In this document: positions 34,203 through 45,492 of the stretch, piece by piece
How the letters are laid out: each line of letters opens with the position of its first letter
Numbering within the stretch: the stretch's first letter is position 1
Assembly (NCBI RefSeq): GCF_037975245.1
Contig: NC_092576.1
Coordinates: 29,180,611-29,244,610 of the forward strand
DNA: 64,000 nt
Direction of reading: 5' to 3'
Source: Apostichopus japonicus
Taxonomy: Eukaryota > Echinodermata > Holothuroidea > Aspidochirotida > Stichopodidae
Position numbers and translations under genes: made by a program
Notes under the pieces: generated by a model
The model's input: only the letters and a program-made list of their open reading frames with translations
Told to the model about the DNA's origin: nothing
Database searches by the model: none

Positions 34203-36380
34203 ATGATGAACCAAGGCGGATGCTTCAAGAGTGCTTTATATTTTTCACTACTTATTGTAGTTTATTCCAACAAGACGATTCATAAGACTTTAACGTATTA
34301 TGATTCAGTAATTTTGGATTGCTTTCGGAACAGCTCCGCTGCATATCGCTGGAAGTACAATGGTGAAACCATTTATTCGAATGGAGTTAATGTTGGACAT
34401 AATTTAGGGAATCAAGTGCAATTACAGAGAAATGGATCACTTTACATAGGTAATGTAACGCTTGATCATGAGGGCACCTACGTCTGCTTTACCGAGACAG
34501 GGGCAATTGCATCGTATTACATCGACGTTGGAGGTAAACAGCATGTTTATCATTTGAGTTTGTGCTTTGAAAAGACATTCCACGACTAAAGTTAATTTTC
34601 TGCATCTTTAGGTCACGCCACGTCCTTATATTGCACATTTTGTTCAGATTTGGTGAGGTTTGTAAGTGCACTTTTGGCAACAACAAAGTTAATGATGCCA
34701 TCATAGCATTTTGATTTTTTTAAATTGTTTTTATTTATAATATTACGATTAAATGATTCACAGAACGACGTTGACAGCTAAGCCAAAATTCGACTGTATC
34801 TTACTTCAATGTTAAATTAACAGGAAGATTATAATACGAAATTAAAGAGTTTTTCCTTGATGACATGACAAATCACCTGTTGTAATCCAGTCAAAGTAGA
34901 TTATGTTAATTTAATCATATTTACAATCATAACAAAATATTGAGATGGTTGTTTCATCTAAGATAATGGAATTGTTTTCTCTTTAATGTAAGGATTACGT
35001 TGTATACCACAAGAACCTACATACTTTATAGCATTATCATTACACTGTTTGAGTGGGTTTCTTTTGTTAATTTTATAATTTTAGAAAAGTAAAAATCGTT
35101 TTCTTTTGGGGCGTAAAAATGGCAATGTATCGGTTCTATTTAAAAGTTACTCAGTAGAGTGTTTGATTGGTTGCTTAGTTGGCTGGTTAGTTTGAAAAAG
35201 GGTAGCATATGTATAAACAACGCATGCTTGTACACACGTTTGAACTTGCTAATATTTATTCACACGGCAATTTCTTTTGTTACAGTATCTCTATTGATGT
35301 ATTTTACCGTGTGTAATAGTGAAATCGTTACTGAAGTTTACACCGAAACAAATAGAAAGCTTACATTAACCTGCCATGCTAATGGAACTACGCCTAATGT
35401 GGAATTAGTTTGGTTGCGCGATTATGACGATCTCGGGGGTTCTCTATGCAATTTTGAAGATGCAATTCAAGACGATAACAGCATTTACCATTCCTCACTA
35501 TCGATGACAATTAAGCCTTTCCCTGGAACGACTTTTGTGACGTGTCTTAGCAAAGGTACCATCGGAGGAACTTATATCCGCGCTACCTTAAAGGTAGTTA
35601 CTGTTGGTGAGTAATTTGCATTTAATAACTACATGTTTGCTTTTAGGAACTAAATTCGTAGCCTGTATGTAACATATCTTTGTGTGACTGTGTCCCATTG
35701 CAGATGGCAATACTTACTAAAGTGAATTTAATAAGGAATTCAAGTCAATCAGCTGTTGAAATTTATCACTCGCACTGGGAAACTACTATTGATGGTACCT
35801 AGAAAAGATAAAACAGGGTGAATGTAAGAACGAAAAAATTACGGACAACAAAATTTTTCCGCTACTATGGTCATTTCGATTCCGTAATGTGTTTTGACAA
35901 TCGTTTCCTTGACTGTTGTTAAATAAATTACAAACGGAGTAAAGCCATTGACTTGTCCGTGATATTATAAGCTGGTCAAAGCAAGCATTGCAAGAACAAC
36001 CAATAGCAGAGAGATCAGATATGTCTTCACAAATAAGGTGTACTGTATAAGTATATATATACACAGTGTTTTGTCACCCTGGGCGCTCCCTCAGCAATAT
36101 TTGGTGGTAGAATGGGAAGCAGGAAATATGACACTAAGAAAGTGTAACATTTTGTTGTGGAACTAATCGTTACATAAAACACTCGAAGATGGTAACAAAT
36201 CAAAGTCAAATACGTGCAATAATGTGTGCGAGATGATCCTTAAGTTTAACTATTCAAGCTCCAACCTTGTGTTGTCACAAATATATATACTAACAAAACC
36301 ACAAACCAAAAGGTTACGGCCAACTACTGTCAGTCAGAACTGATCTGTTGTCATAAAATTCAAGTTATATATATATACTT
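31304..36380 (+). repeat. Segmental duplication unit X (copy C and its upstream flank)
   Basis: From ATCAACCCTCCCACGAAAAA at about 31305 to CAAGTTATATATATA at about 36361, this block matches 54293-58790 in order and orientation, at roughly 90 percent or better identity by eye over long runs. The other copy lacks about 0.85 kb (around 31560-32390) and carries about 0.5 kb extra at 54640-55165. The block covers about 2.9 kb upstream of, and both Ig exons of, copies C and D. Confidence 0.9.
34203..35606 (+). pseudogene. Copy C: Ig exons 1-2 of a gene A-like receptor
   Basis: Exon 1 (34203-34533) encodes a signal peptide (MMNQGGCFKSALYFSLLIVV) and a V-like Ig domain with LDCFR, YRWKYNGE and YVCFTE. 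Exon 2 (35286-35606) encodes a second Ig domain (LTCHANGT, LVWLRDY, VTCLSKG). Borders are GT/AG and phase 1, exactly as in gene A. By themselves these two exons are intact. The gene is called dead because exons 3-8 are missing downstream and the surviving kinase exons (37026-37391, 49111-49707) carry stops and deletions. A short secreted product from the two exons cannot be excluded. Confidence 0.75.
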
Positions 36381-36519
36381 TTTAAGAAAAAGTCGCCCAG
36401 GAAAGAACCTGGGCACGAAAACCAAACTACTGAACGACTGATCCGCTGCTTTTAACCCCAGTCCCCTTGCATCGGGACTGTGACTGTGTGAACATCGTCA
36501 GGTGTGCATCACCAGTTAA

Positions 36520-36521
<2 letters not shown>

Positions 36522-36608
<87 letters not shown>
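36522..36608. repeat. (TA)n microsatellite at a deletion junction
   Basis: About 85 bases of TA repeat separate the end of block X from the start of the kinase-half homology at about 36625. In gene A the corresponding sequences are separated by exons 3-8 plus their own TA tract. The microsatellite sits where the copy C deletion joined, which suggests that repeat-mediated loss removed the middle exons. Confidence 0.85.
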
Positions 36609-36610
<2 letters not shown>

Positions 36611-36624
36611 AACTATAAATTGTA

Positions 36625-37682
36625 ATGCTTAGTTCAGACATTATTTGACTCTAAAATGCAGACATTTCTGGTCACATTGCTTGTAATAAGAGACTGGCAT
36701 TGAAATTAGCCAAAACCTGTATTGCAATGTGACTTGGCGGGGTCGACTGGACTCGGCCAACGCCGAGTACGAAACGATTAATTTATCCATCGTTGCTATT
36801 CAGACCAATTTTTGTTACTTTTAACGAAGAAAAACATTTACAATACCAGTTTTTGATTCCTGTCAGAGGGTAACAATCATAAACTATTTTGCCAACATAA
36901 AAAGGAAATTGACTTTCTGAAAAATTAAAATTCGAGTATAATATATAATTATGTATATATGTAGTAACCTATCAATTCCTTCGGTTCCAATCGTTAGTAC
37001 TCAATACTTGTTTTCTCTATTTCAGTTTTACATGTACTGTTAATGAACTGGCACCACTTACTTACGGAATTACCTGCTTAATCTACATAGAGAGTCGACG
37101 ATTTTTAATATTAAACTTAAATTAATGAGGTTTGCCGTAAATGTCGCCGATGCAATGGAGAGCAACAAGGTAAGCTGCTCGTTTCGGGCATTATCTTGAC
37201 AAAATATTTATTTGAACTTGTCTTTACTCAAGGTAACTGTTGTAATAAATTCATAGTCTCTACCCAGATGTGATGTCGAAAATAAATTATTTTCTGTTAG
37301 TTCAGCCACCCAGCTCTCTCTCTTCCCGGAAGGTTTTAATCACCTGCAAAATGAACTCGCAAAGCATCGGGTGACTATCATTTTGACAAATGGCTCCAGA
37401 CAACCTATACACTATATGCATGGACATTGCTGTTATTTATTTATGTCATCGTCGTCCATATTCAGGGCTTTCATGAACGCAACACGTACCGAATGGTTTT
37501 TCTTTTTTTACGTTTGAAAACCTTTCAACAAACACAGCCAACACTTTAGTTACATTTGGATCACCTTTCATTTACATCCATCATTAAAAACAACAAACTT
37601 CCCTCGGCGTCTTAGTATAAAAGTAAAAGTTCTTGGCAAGAATTATATAATACTTAAAGGTGGTCATCATGGCCGATTGGGT
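36625..37682 (+). pseudogene. Copy C: remnants of pseudokinase exons 9 and 10
   Basis: This matches the gene A interval around 9794-11310. The exon 9 homologue (37026-37169) has a stop where gene A has the hinge Glu of CEY (GAA to TAA) and lacks the LH of FLHNNK. The exon 10 homologue (37301-37391) keeps FSHPAL but has lost about 35 bases covering the DIW region and its donor. Exons 11 and 12 are missing: sequence homologous to the intron after exon 12 follows at about 37590 and continues to the LINE insertion point. Confidence 0.85.
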
Positions 37683-38352
37683 ACTTTTAATTAACGTTAC
37701 AGACAGTTGGCTTTCGTGGAGTGCAGACGTGTTTTTCGCTCTCGCTCTCCATCTGATACAGCTACTATCTTACCTTACTGTACTGTGCTATACTTCCCGC
37801 CAGGCGGGTGTGTGCGTTTGTCGTATATAGTTATCGTATATCGTTTTAAGTTTAAACCTGTCTTTATAGTTTGTTTTTGTTACTCCTCTGTGGCCTAGCC
37901 ACCTTCGGTATCATGGCATCGCGCCGTGATTCGAAAATTGTTAAGTTGACCTTCACCGGTGAACAAGCGGTTCCACCGGTGCAAGTTTTTAGTATTTTAA
38001 AGAGTAAGGGTGTTGTTGTGCCTGGAGAGGTTGATGCTTTACAAGCTCTCCAGGGTCGTAATACGTATGATCTACGTTTTACCAGTGACGTGACCCGGCA
38101 GAAGGGTGTCACGTTGCTGAGTGGGGTTGAAGGTTTGACAGTTACTCCATACGAACGTTCCGTATGGGTAACTGTCATCCACGTAGGATTAGAGGTGCGT
38201 CAAGAACTTGTCGCAACTGTTTTAGGTCGGTTTTGGGCTGTCAAGGCTGTTAAAATGTGCTCCTACGCACAGGCCCCTGGGGTGTTCAACGGGCACCGAC
38301 AGGTTCGGATCGACCTCAAGCAGGACATTCCCTCCTTCCTTTTTATTGCCGG

Positions 38353-38560
38353 TGTGACAGTACAGAGTGTCCCCCTGTACAAAATGTCTCCGCGGACACT
38401 TTGTACCAGCATATTTAGTCCGGTCGGACATTATCTGCTGAAAATTGTGTCCCACCCTCACAGCAAATATAGTCCCACCGGACGAAATGTCCTGGTACAG
38501 AATGTCCGCAAATACTTCATAGCATATTTTGTCCCGCATAAAATTTAAGCATTTCGATAT
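38353..38560. repeat. GINGER left end with subterminal palindrome array
   Basis: Beyond the TIR, variants of GTACA(A/G)AATGTCC recur in both orientations. One pair forms an imperfect palindrome at about 38379-38408 (GTACAAAATGTC facing GACACTTTGTAC). Further TGTCC or GGACA units appear up to about 38510. Arrays like this commonly bind the transposase; that role is inferred. Confidence 0.65.
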
Positions 38561-38620
38561 TCAAAAGGCAATTGAGTTCATTATATCAATAATTAGAGCA
38601 GATGCATACGTCAGAGTTAA

Positions 38621-39109
38621 ATGTTACAGGAAATAAATGAGACGTTGTGCGTTGCTGCAAAACAAAAAATAGAACGGGAAAAAAAAGAAACAAGTCTTCC
38701 ATCTGTAGAAGATGTTAATCATGTTTTTGTTGTGATTGCTGCTATGTTATCCTCCGTATATGTTGCATTTTGTATTCGGCAACTACATTGCGTTCATAGT
38801 CATCTTTACAGAGGGAGAGATAGTATAAACCTAACTTCCTCCCCAACGGAGGGCTGGTACGGGATAGGTAATGCAACAGCTACAACAAAATATGATAATT
38901 GCAGAGGTAAAATATTACGAACTTTAGGAGTCCAAACTTCATTTTTTCCGTATTTCCCTAACACACAGTGGGTAAGTTTTGGCAAGTATGGTAACTGTAC
39001 TTCATGGGTCTACGAGAGTTGCCTAGCCAATATGAAATTTCATCCGTGCGTAAAGCTCATTATAGGACGGGAAGTTACCGAGAGTGTTTTCAAGTTACAT
39101 CCTAAATGA
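38621..39109 (+). CDS. Unknown 162-residue ORF inside the GINGER element
   Basis: A true ATG opens a 162-codon frame on the strand opposite to the transposase. The protein has a Lys/Glu-rich start, one hydrophobic stretch (about 34-52, VFVVIAAMLSSVYVAFCI), then a Cys- and aromatic-rich region with several N-X-S/T sites (NLTSS, NATAT, NCTSW). That would fit a type II membrane or secreted protein. No family is recognised. It may be a passenger gene, a captured host fragment or a chance frame. In this decayed element the uninterrupted length is noteworthy, but expression is unproven. Confidence 0.35.
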   Translation: MLQEINETLCVAAKQKIEREKKETSLPSVEDVNHVFVVIAAMLSSVYVAFCIRQLHCVHSHLYRGRDSINLTSSPTEGWYGIGNATATTKYDNCRGKILRTLGVQTSFFPYFPNTQWVSFGKYGNCTSWVYESCLANMKFHPCVKLIIGREVTESVFKLHPK

Positions 39110-40919
39110 AATCGGCAACGCTGTATACAAAGCTCAGGCCCATACACATAATTTTGAGTGCAAGGATAAGGGGGGGGGGGGAGTTGGGATGGTAAGTTAT
39201 CGAATTTGTGTCATGGGGAGGGGTCTTCTTAAGTCTGTGACCTATCTGTGATGAGTTCCAAAATATTTTTGTTTGCTAATAACAACCGTGAATTAGCTGG
39301 AAGATACTTCTCTGACCTTGAAAATGTCAACACTGCCCAACCCTCTCCGTATGGGCTTGACACCTATTTATTGACTTTCATTACTACTTTATTGTTTACT
39401 TTTTAACCGTTCCTTATTTTTGTCACTCAATCGTCGAGTCAAGGTTTTCTCCCTCTCAACAGGGTGGAAGGCCATTCCCCCACCCCTGCCCCCTAAGCCC
39501 GTTGTGATGGCCATGCGCGAAGCAAATCTTCATATGTATAGACAAATGGCATTCCAGGCAATTCCAGTGATAAAGGTTCGTTGTTTCTTATTATGAAGGT
39601 TTCTTATTGGACAAAAGTGGTTCAAATTAGAAAAGATGTATTAGACAATATTCTCTTCAAAAGAGCTGCAAAACATACAGGAAACAAAACAAAGCCAAAC
39701 AAGGGAAAGAATAAAGCAAATAGGACAGAGCAGGATGCAATATGCTAGATTTGTTGTCTCATCATGTTTCTCACACTTTAAATATGTCATTCTTGTAGAG
39801 AAAAGTTTGTTTAAAGAAAGTTAATATAGTAAAAATCAAAACATGAAATTGGATGATAGTCATGCACAAACACAATATTCTGAATCTATATCAGACTGGG
39901 CAAAGAGTGAAAAAATGATTATACATGGGATCAGGGAGGCAGGAGCCGGGGGGGGGGGGGGCACTGTCTGTACATACTATTTTTAAAATGGCATCCCATA
40001 TCTTTTTATAGCAAGGTTAACAATAAACAATCTCAATAAATAGTATTGATAACATACTAACACATCATATATATTTAAGTGATATGGCCGGTGTGTATCG
40101 GTTTATAGCATAACGAGTGGTGGTTGTGGAATGAGAAAATGTCCCTCTGATGTTGTGTGCCCACACCCACTTCCTACCCCCTGCATGGGGAAATTTAACT
40201 GGAATGATGACTCTCCCTTTGTAGCTCTGATGCAACTAAAGACAATCCATACTTTCTAGAGCATCCTTCAAGCAGGGAGGTATTGCTTGGTTAGAATGAT
40301 ATACTACTGTCACTCTTCTTCAAACAATATGTACTTGAAACTCTCATAATCCACATGAAGAACATCCTCTTTAGAGTTTGGTAAAGACCTCAATAAAACC
40401 ATGCAGAAGTTTCCCTATTAGAATCCCCCCTTGAACTGCTTTCCACAAACAGTAGGATTACCTATAAAATGCTTTAATGTGCAACTTGATACCGTCAAAA
40501 GTTAAATCTTGATTGTAAATTACAAAATAAAATAGCTGATTCTTATGTATCCAACGGGTTTTTCGTTAAGACTTACACAGAAATCCATAACAGCAAAAGT
40601 TACAACAGGAAGCAGAATATGGTCGGTTATATGTTTTACTATGAGAACTTATCTTGAACACATTTTCCAGAACCAAGAAACACGCCTTCGTATTTTTTAT
40701 TTAATGAAGTAATGAGGTGATAAAGAATTTCGAGCGTCACAACCCTTCAACTTGAACTGCAAATATATGGATTTCCACCGAACGACTGGCAGTGAAAAGT
40801 CAATGGCCTGTCTTTGCTTAAACATATAGCAGCCGACAAAGTTTTCTCTGATGATATGTTAGAGTGAAAGACAAGATTATTGTCGGTAACAAGTTAACTG
40901 CTAAGAAAATCGTCTAGAC

Positions 40920-43900
40920 ATGTCTTCTGTTAACTTCATACATACTCCCTCCATTGGTGGTCATGCAGAGATGAGATATCAGTACAACCAAATCTGTGCA
41001 AAATAAAAGTTGAAAGCAATATTATGAGTAGTGAATGCCACACTGTAAGTCATATATAAAATAAATTATCTTCTTGAAAGGTTATGTGTAAGCTCCACTA
41101 CAAAGATAATTAACATTCACCATATTGGTTAAGTGTAGACTGTATAGTGTACAACTGAACTATGCTTAGGCATTGAGTTAATTGGATGATCTTTTATTGT
41201 GACACTTACATGTTTATGGGAATAGTGGGTCCATTTTTTTAATTGGAGATTGCATGTCATAATTTTGGCGCTATATTGTACAGTTCACTACCAAACCTGA
41301 AAAGTTTTAACCACATGAGCCAATACAACATTTGTGACATATTAATGAAATTTAATATCAGAAATTTATCAAATTAGCTTAAGCTAGGATACAACAGAAG
41401 TTTGATGCCTTTTGGTGCTCTATTGATGTATGTGTGCATGGCATGACTGTTTAATGCCGATCAAACATTAATTATCCTGAATCAGGATCCATGGGGGTTC
41501 AAAATACCCTCTCTATGACCCAAATGCAAAACCAAATAATGCTAGCTAACCATTATTATGGTAAAATGTACTATTATACATCATTTTGCATCAAGAGACC
41601 TAAACATTGCCCTATTTTGCCAAAACAGAGGGTCCCTCTTCCAGGTTTCAGGAAATATCCCCCCACCACACACACAAACACATTTAGCAATTTTCCACAA
41701 CGGACCTAACAGAGAAATGGTACCAAAACTCAGTTGATACATTATCTCTCTTATCTTGTCGAAGTTCCTGTCAAAACAGCCAATCAGTAATAAGTTCACA
41801 CTTTCTAAACAGAAAAGTTCCCTGTGGTTACAATATCAAACTGTCCAACACCTTTTTGAAAAACAACACACAAAAGGTGGTGTCTAGCTGTGGAATGTGG
41901 TCTTAATTATTTACTCATCATTTGTTTGAACAAATAAACTGTGTCTGCTGCAGTGAAACATGTCCAGCCAAAATCACTTTTTTGGGATGTAAATTAAATG
42001 ACGACAATTGTCAGGCTATATGCTACTTAAAAACCAGAGGTGGAACCTTTGCAAGTAAATATAGGAACAAAAACTACTTACATATAAACTTGTTAATGGG
42101 GACTTAACCTGCAAAGATTTACAGTACACTTTCTCGGTTCTCACCTACCTTTGTGACCTTTCTGTATGCTTAATACCTATTTGGAAATGAGTTATACTCA
42201 AACACAGCATTCTGCCATGCACTACAAGTTATTTGCATGGTACAAATAACAGATATGATGCCATTCATATTGGAACTAGTTACTAACTACAGAAAATTGT
42301 TCACTTTTTAAGACATGCTTACCTCATCATCACATCAGTAATGAAATAAGAAGTTGATGCTGCAGTCTTGTCAGGCACTGCCTTAGTCTCAGGCCACTTT
42401 GAATATAAGTCAGACAGTGTTATCATGTACAGTCGATTGGCAGCTGTCACTGGTAGAGGACCAATAAGATCAACACCAACCTGTTAAGAAAGAAGACAGC
42501 ATTTAGGTGCTAATTTAATTTTTTTTACAAGTTGTAGGCTTTGCCTTGACTGTTGTTCTATTCCATTGCTTCATGCTGTACACAGATCTAGATAAAAACA
42601 GTGGGATATCTGATCGAAACAGGGTGTTGGTGGATTTAGGCCAATTATTTTTACCTTGCAAATATGAAAATGTAACTTACACCATACTGTACCATATATT
42701 TACAATCGCTTCAACCACTAAACCAGTAAAATGATACGCCACTTTTTGCAACTTACAATTACATGCCTATATTGCTGGTTGCTCTGCAGTTAGGCCAGAG
42801 TGTGGCTTAAAGGTTTGCTGTATAGGCCCTAAATATGCCAAATTTTCACTTTGGACAAAATTCTGTAAGTATGTTTATATCCCTGAAGGAAATTTACCTC
42901 ACTGGGACATTCAATCATCTCGTGTCATCATTTAGAATGTCTGAGCACAATTTAAAGGGTTATTACCCCCAGAAAAGTACTTTTTGAAAACTTCTAGCAA
43001 CTAGAGTGGCCAAAATTTAGGGCCAATACAGACTACCGTTAAACTTGTAAATGTTTAATTTGTCCAGAAAGAATGACATTAACTAAACTAAACCTTCACG
43101 GCATACTGCGGACATCCTGTGCAATTAAAACAGATTGAATATTTACCTGTTTCCATAATCCAGTTACAGGAATGCTATGGAGACTTGTTCGTAGGTCTAC
43201 ATGACAATGACGCTTTGACATCCTGTTGAACATAACTTGTTACATCAACGTTGATAGTTTTCCAATAGAATCTAGACAATAGACATACTCTGTTGTCTGG
43301 TTTATCTATGCAAAGATGAACACCTTCAAAGAGATAAGAAAATTCATGATCAAAGGAGATATCATGTTTTTTTGCCCCCCCCCCCAAAAAAAACCCACAA
43401 ACAAACAAACACACACAAATATATGGGCTGCAGAATTGGTAGTTCTAGCTGAAGTGCCTTAAAATTGAATTACAACTCTATATCAGTGTTTGAAATGGAA
43501 TATTCCCATTATTGTACACATTGCTTGGCCACAATTGGGGTCTATAGATATTTAAGAAGTTTTCTTCTGCAGTGATGTTTGGCATGTAGAGAATATGCCA
43601 CACCTAAAAAAAGTACTATCAGGCCTTCAATATCTGTTCTTACCAACCAAAATTAATGAACGTGAATTTATTATGTACAGTATTAGTGCCACTTTCCTCT
43701 AGAAGTAGGCTCGGCTATATGCTATAGTCCAATAACTGCATTTTATAGTGTCCCATGCATGCAAACCAGACTAGCTCTCTAAGCTTTAGTAATCTGTTGT
43801 TATCTTTTATGCTAGGCAGGGCGATTAAAGGTGGAAATTTATAATAATTGTCACAAAAATTCGTTTGGGTAAATTTGTTTGGGTAAACAATTGGGTAAAC

Positions 43901-44468
43901 AAAACGAAAAGAAATAGGCCCTAATAACTTTGCTCAAGCATACAACTGATTATAATGTTGCACAAGCAATTGCTTGACTTTTGCGAATGAGTGTTTACAA
44001 CTAACCAAACGTGGTAAAAGAATATCATGATTTGTTCACCAAAAAGATCCTAGAGGCCTGGTTATAGTTTAACTGTGGAATGGCCGTTCGCCATTTAACA
44101 ACCAAAGGCATATTGTGTATCCTATACTGTAAGTTACAGACATTACCTTATATATGTCACTAGTCAGTGTGAGCTGCTTCGATTTGGGCGAGTTGAGTAG
44201 CCCTAGATAGCAACACTTTCCTTCAATTTCGGTACGCAAGAGTTCCATTTTCAGCCAGTCTGAAAGACTGACTTTGTCTCCGTAAGATTCTTCTCTGTTT
44301 TATTCTTGTAAACCCACTTGGATAGCTCTCATCTCTTAGAATATCCGCAATTTGTCTCACGTTTTCTGCTAGCTTTTCCGTTTTTAGTTGTCGCACGACT
44401 TTACTGCAAAATATACGGAAGCCGAAATGCGACAATTTGCTAATAATACGGATACTGCCAGAGTCCAT
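40920..44468 (-). pseudogene. GINGER transposase (retroviral-type integrase), intron-split and broken
   Basis: Reading on the minus strand: exon 1 begins at 44468 (MDSGSIRIISK) and includes YPSGFTRIKQRRILRRQSQS and ENGTLAYR, similar to the region before the integrase zinc finger; it then meets a stop, so a frameshift is likely. A second exon (about 43323-43147) has HLCIDKP and RFYWKTINVDVTSYVQ, the zinc-finger region, with frame changes before PVTGLWKQ and the donor. A clean exon, 42480-42323, has VGVDLIGPLPVTAANRLYM and LSDLYSKWPE, carrying the first catalytic Asp. A decayed piece at about 41000-40920 (RFGCTDIS, frameshifted) matches the area of the second Asp. The catalytic Glu exon was not found. 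It is non-functional. Confidence 0.75.
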
Positions 44469-44499
44469 TACTAATTAAATTTTTGCTACTCGGACGTAC

Positions 44500-44741
44500 A
44501 TGCTACGGCGGACATTGTGTTCAGGGGGACACAATTTACAACAAAATATATGACCGTCAAATAATGTCCCCCTCCGTGTAACCATAGCATATTCTGTCTG
44601 GGGAGACAGTCTGTACCAACTGGCCTTGTACAATAGGTCCGGGGAGACCAAACGTACTGGTAAATCCAGTATAAACTGTCCTGTGGGACCGGGACAGTTT
44701 ATACTGAATATGGAATATTTGCGACAGTTTGTACTGCTACA
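44500..44741. repeat. GINGER right end with subterminal inverted repeats
   Basis: AGTATAAACTGTCC at 44669-44682 faces GGGACAGTTTATACT at 44692-44706, a strong hairpin. GTACAA/TTGTAC and TGTCC/GGACA units also recur from 44512 to the end. The last 20 bases match the left TIR in inverted form at about three quarters of positions. Confidence 0.7.
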
Positions 44742-45492
44742 CCGGGCATAAAGCTCACGTGCGATACCCCGGTCAGCCCCGTACCTGCTTCAGGTGTGGG
44801 GAGACCGGGCACGAAGCCAAGGGCTGCCCAAATAAAAAGTGTGGGCGCTGCCTTCGTCTTGGGCATGATACCTCTGCTTGCCCAAGCGAAGTTGTGTGCT
44901 CACTCTGTGGGAAGGAGGGACATGTCTTTCGCGCTTGTCCCTCCTCTTATGTCTTTATGACAAAGAGTGGGGGTCAAGCAAAGGCGCCAAGTTCTGGCGC
45001 ACCTACTGCCCCGGAGGAAGCTCCACGCAAGGAGGGGGAAACGGGTGAGGATTCACTCTCCGCACCTCCTTCACCCTCCCCCGTAGTTGCAGACCCCAAC
45101 CCCGTGCCTGCACCGAGAAAGTCTCCACCAGCTTCCCCCATCAACCCCGTGCCCGCACCGTCTCCACCACACAGCGAAGCGGACACGGGGTCTCCACCAG
45201 CTTCCCCCATCAACCCGTCCAGTTCCGTCCCCAGTCCGCCGCCGGTATCGCCAGATCCGGAGACTCTGTCTGACGACGACTCGGTCGTCGGGTCCCCGGA
45301 GGCTATGTCTGACAGCGACTCCGGAGACTCGGTGATCGTCGAGCCGAAACGTGCCACTGGGACGAGCTGGTACGACGAGATGGGGGAACCCTCACTGAAA
45401 AGGTCGGCCTCAAGTGACGACGATATGTCGTCTAGAGCGCGCTTGAAGCTTACAGAATCGACGTCGGCGTAGTTTTGCCCCATTGCCCTCTC

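Larger units (their letters stand above)
38353..44741 (-). mobile_element. GINGER-type integrase DNA transposon, 6.4 kb
   Basis: The ends begin TGTGACAGTACAGAGTGTCC (left) and, on the opposite strand, TGTAGCAGTACAAACTGTCG (right). They are flanked by CCGG at 38349-38352 and 44742-44745. TGT ends, a 4-bp target duplication and a retrovirus-like integrase core split by introns (minus strand) are features of GINGER elements. Inside are subterminal palindromes, decayed transposase exons near the right end, an unexplained plus-strand ORF near the left end, and G or C homopolymers at 39171, 39950 and 43375. Because it disrupts the LINE ORF1, it is younger than the LINE insertion. Confidence 0.85.
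37913..45472 (+). pseudogene. LINE ORF1 (gag-like, zinc knuckles), split by GINGER insertion
   Basis: The 5' part (37913-38352) starts MASRRDSKIVKLTF. The 3' part (44746-45472) contains three CCHC zinc knuckles of spacing CX2CX4HX4C (CFRCGETGHEAKGC, CGRCLRLGHDTSAC, CSLCGKEGHVFRAC), followed by a Pro/Ser-rich tail with a repeated SPPASPINP unit. Leaving out the transposon and one CCGG gives 1167 nt, exactly 389 codons with no stop before the end. The host frame was therefore intact when the transposon landed. ORF1 proteins of this kind bind LINE RNA to form the retrotransposition particle. Here it is inactive. Confidence 0.88.
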
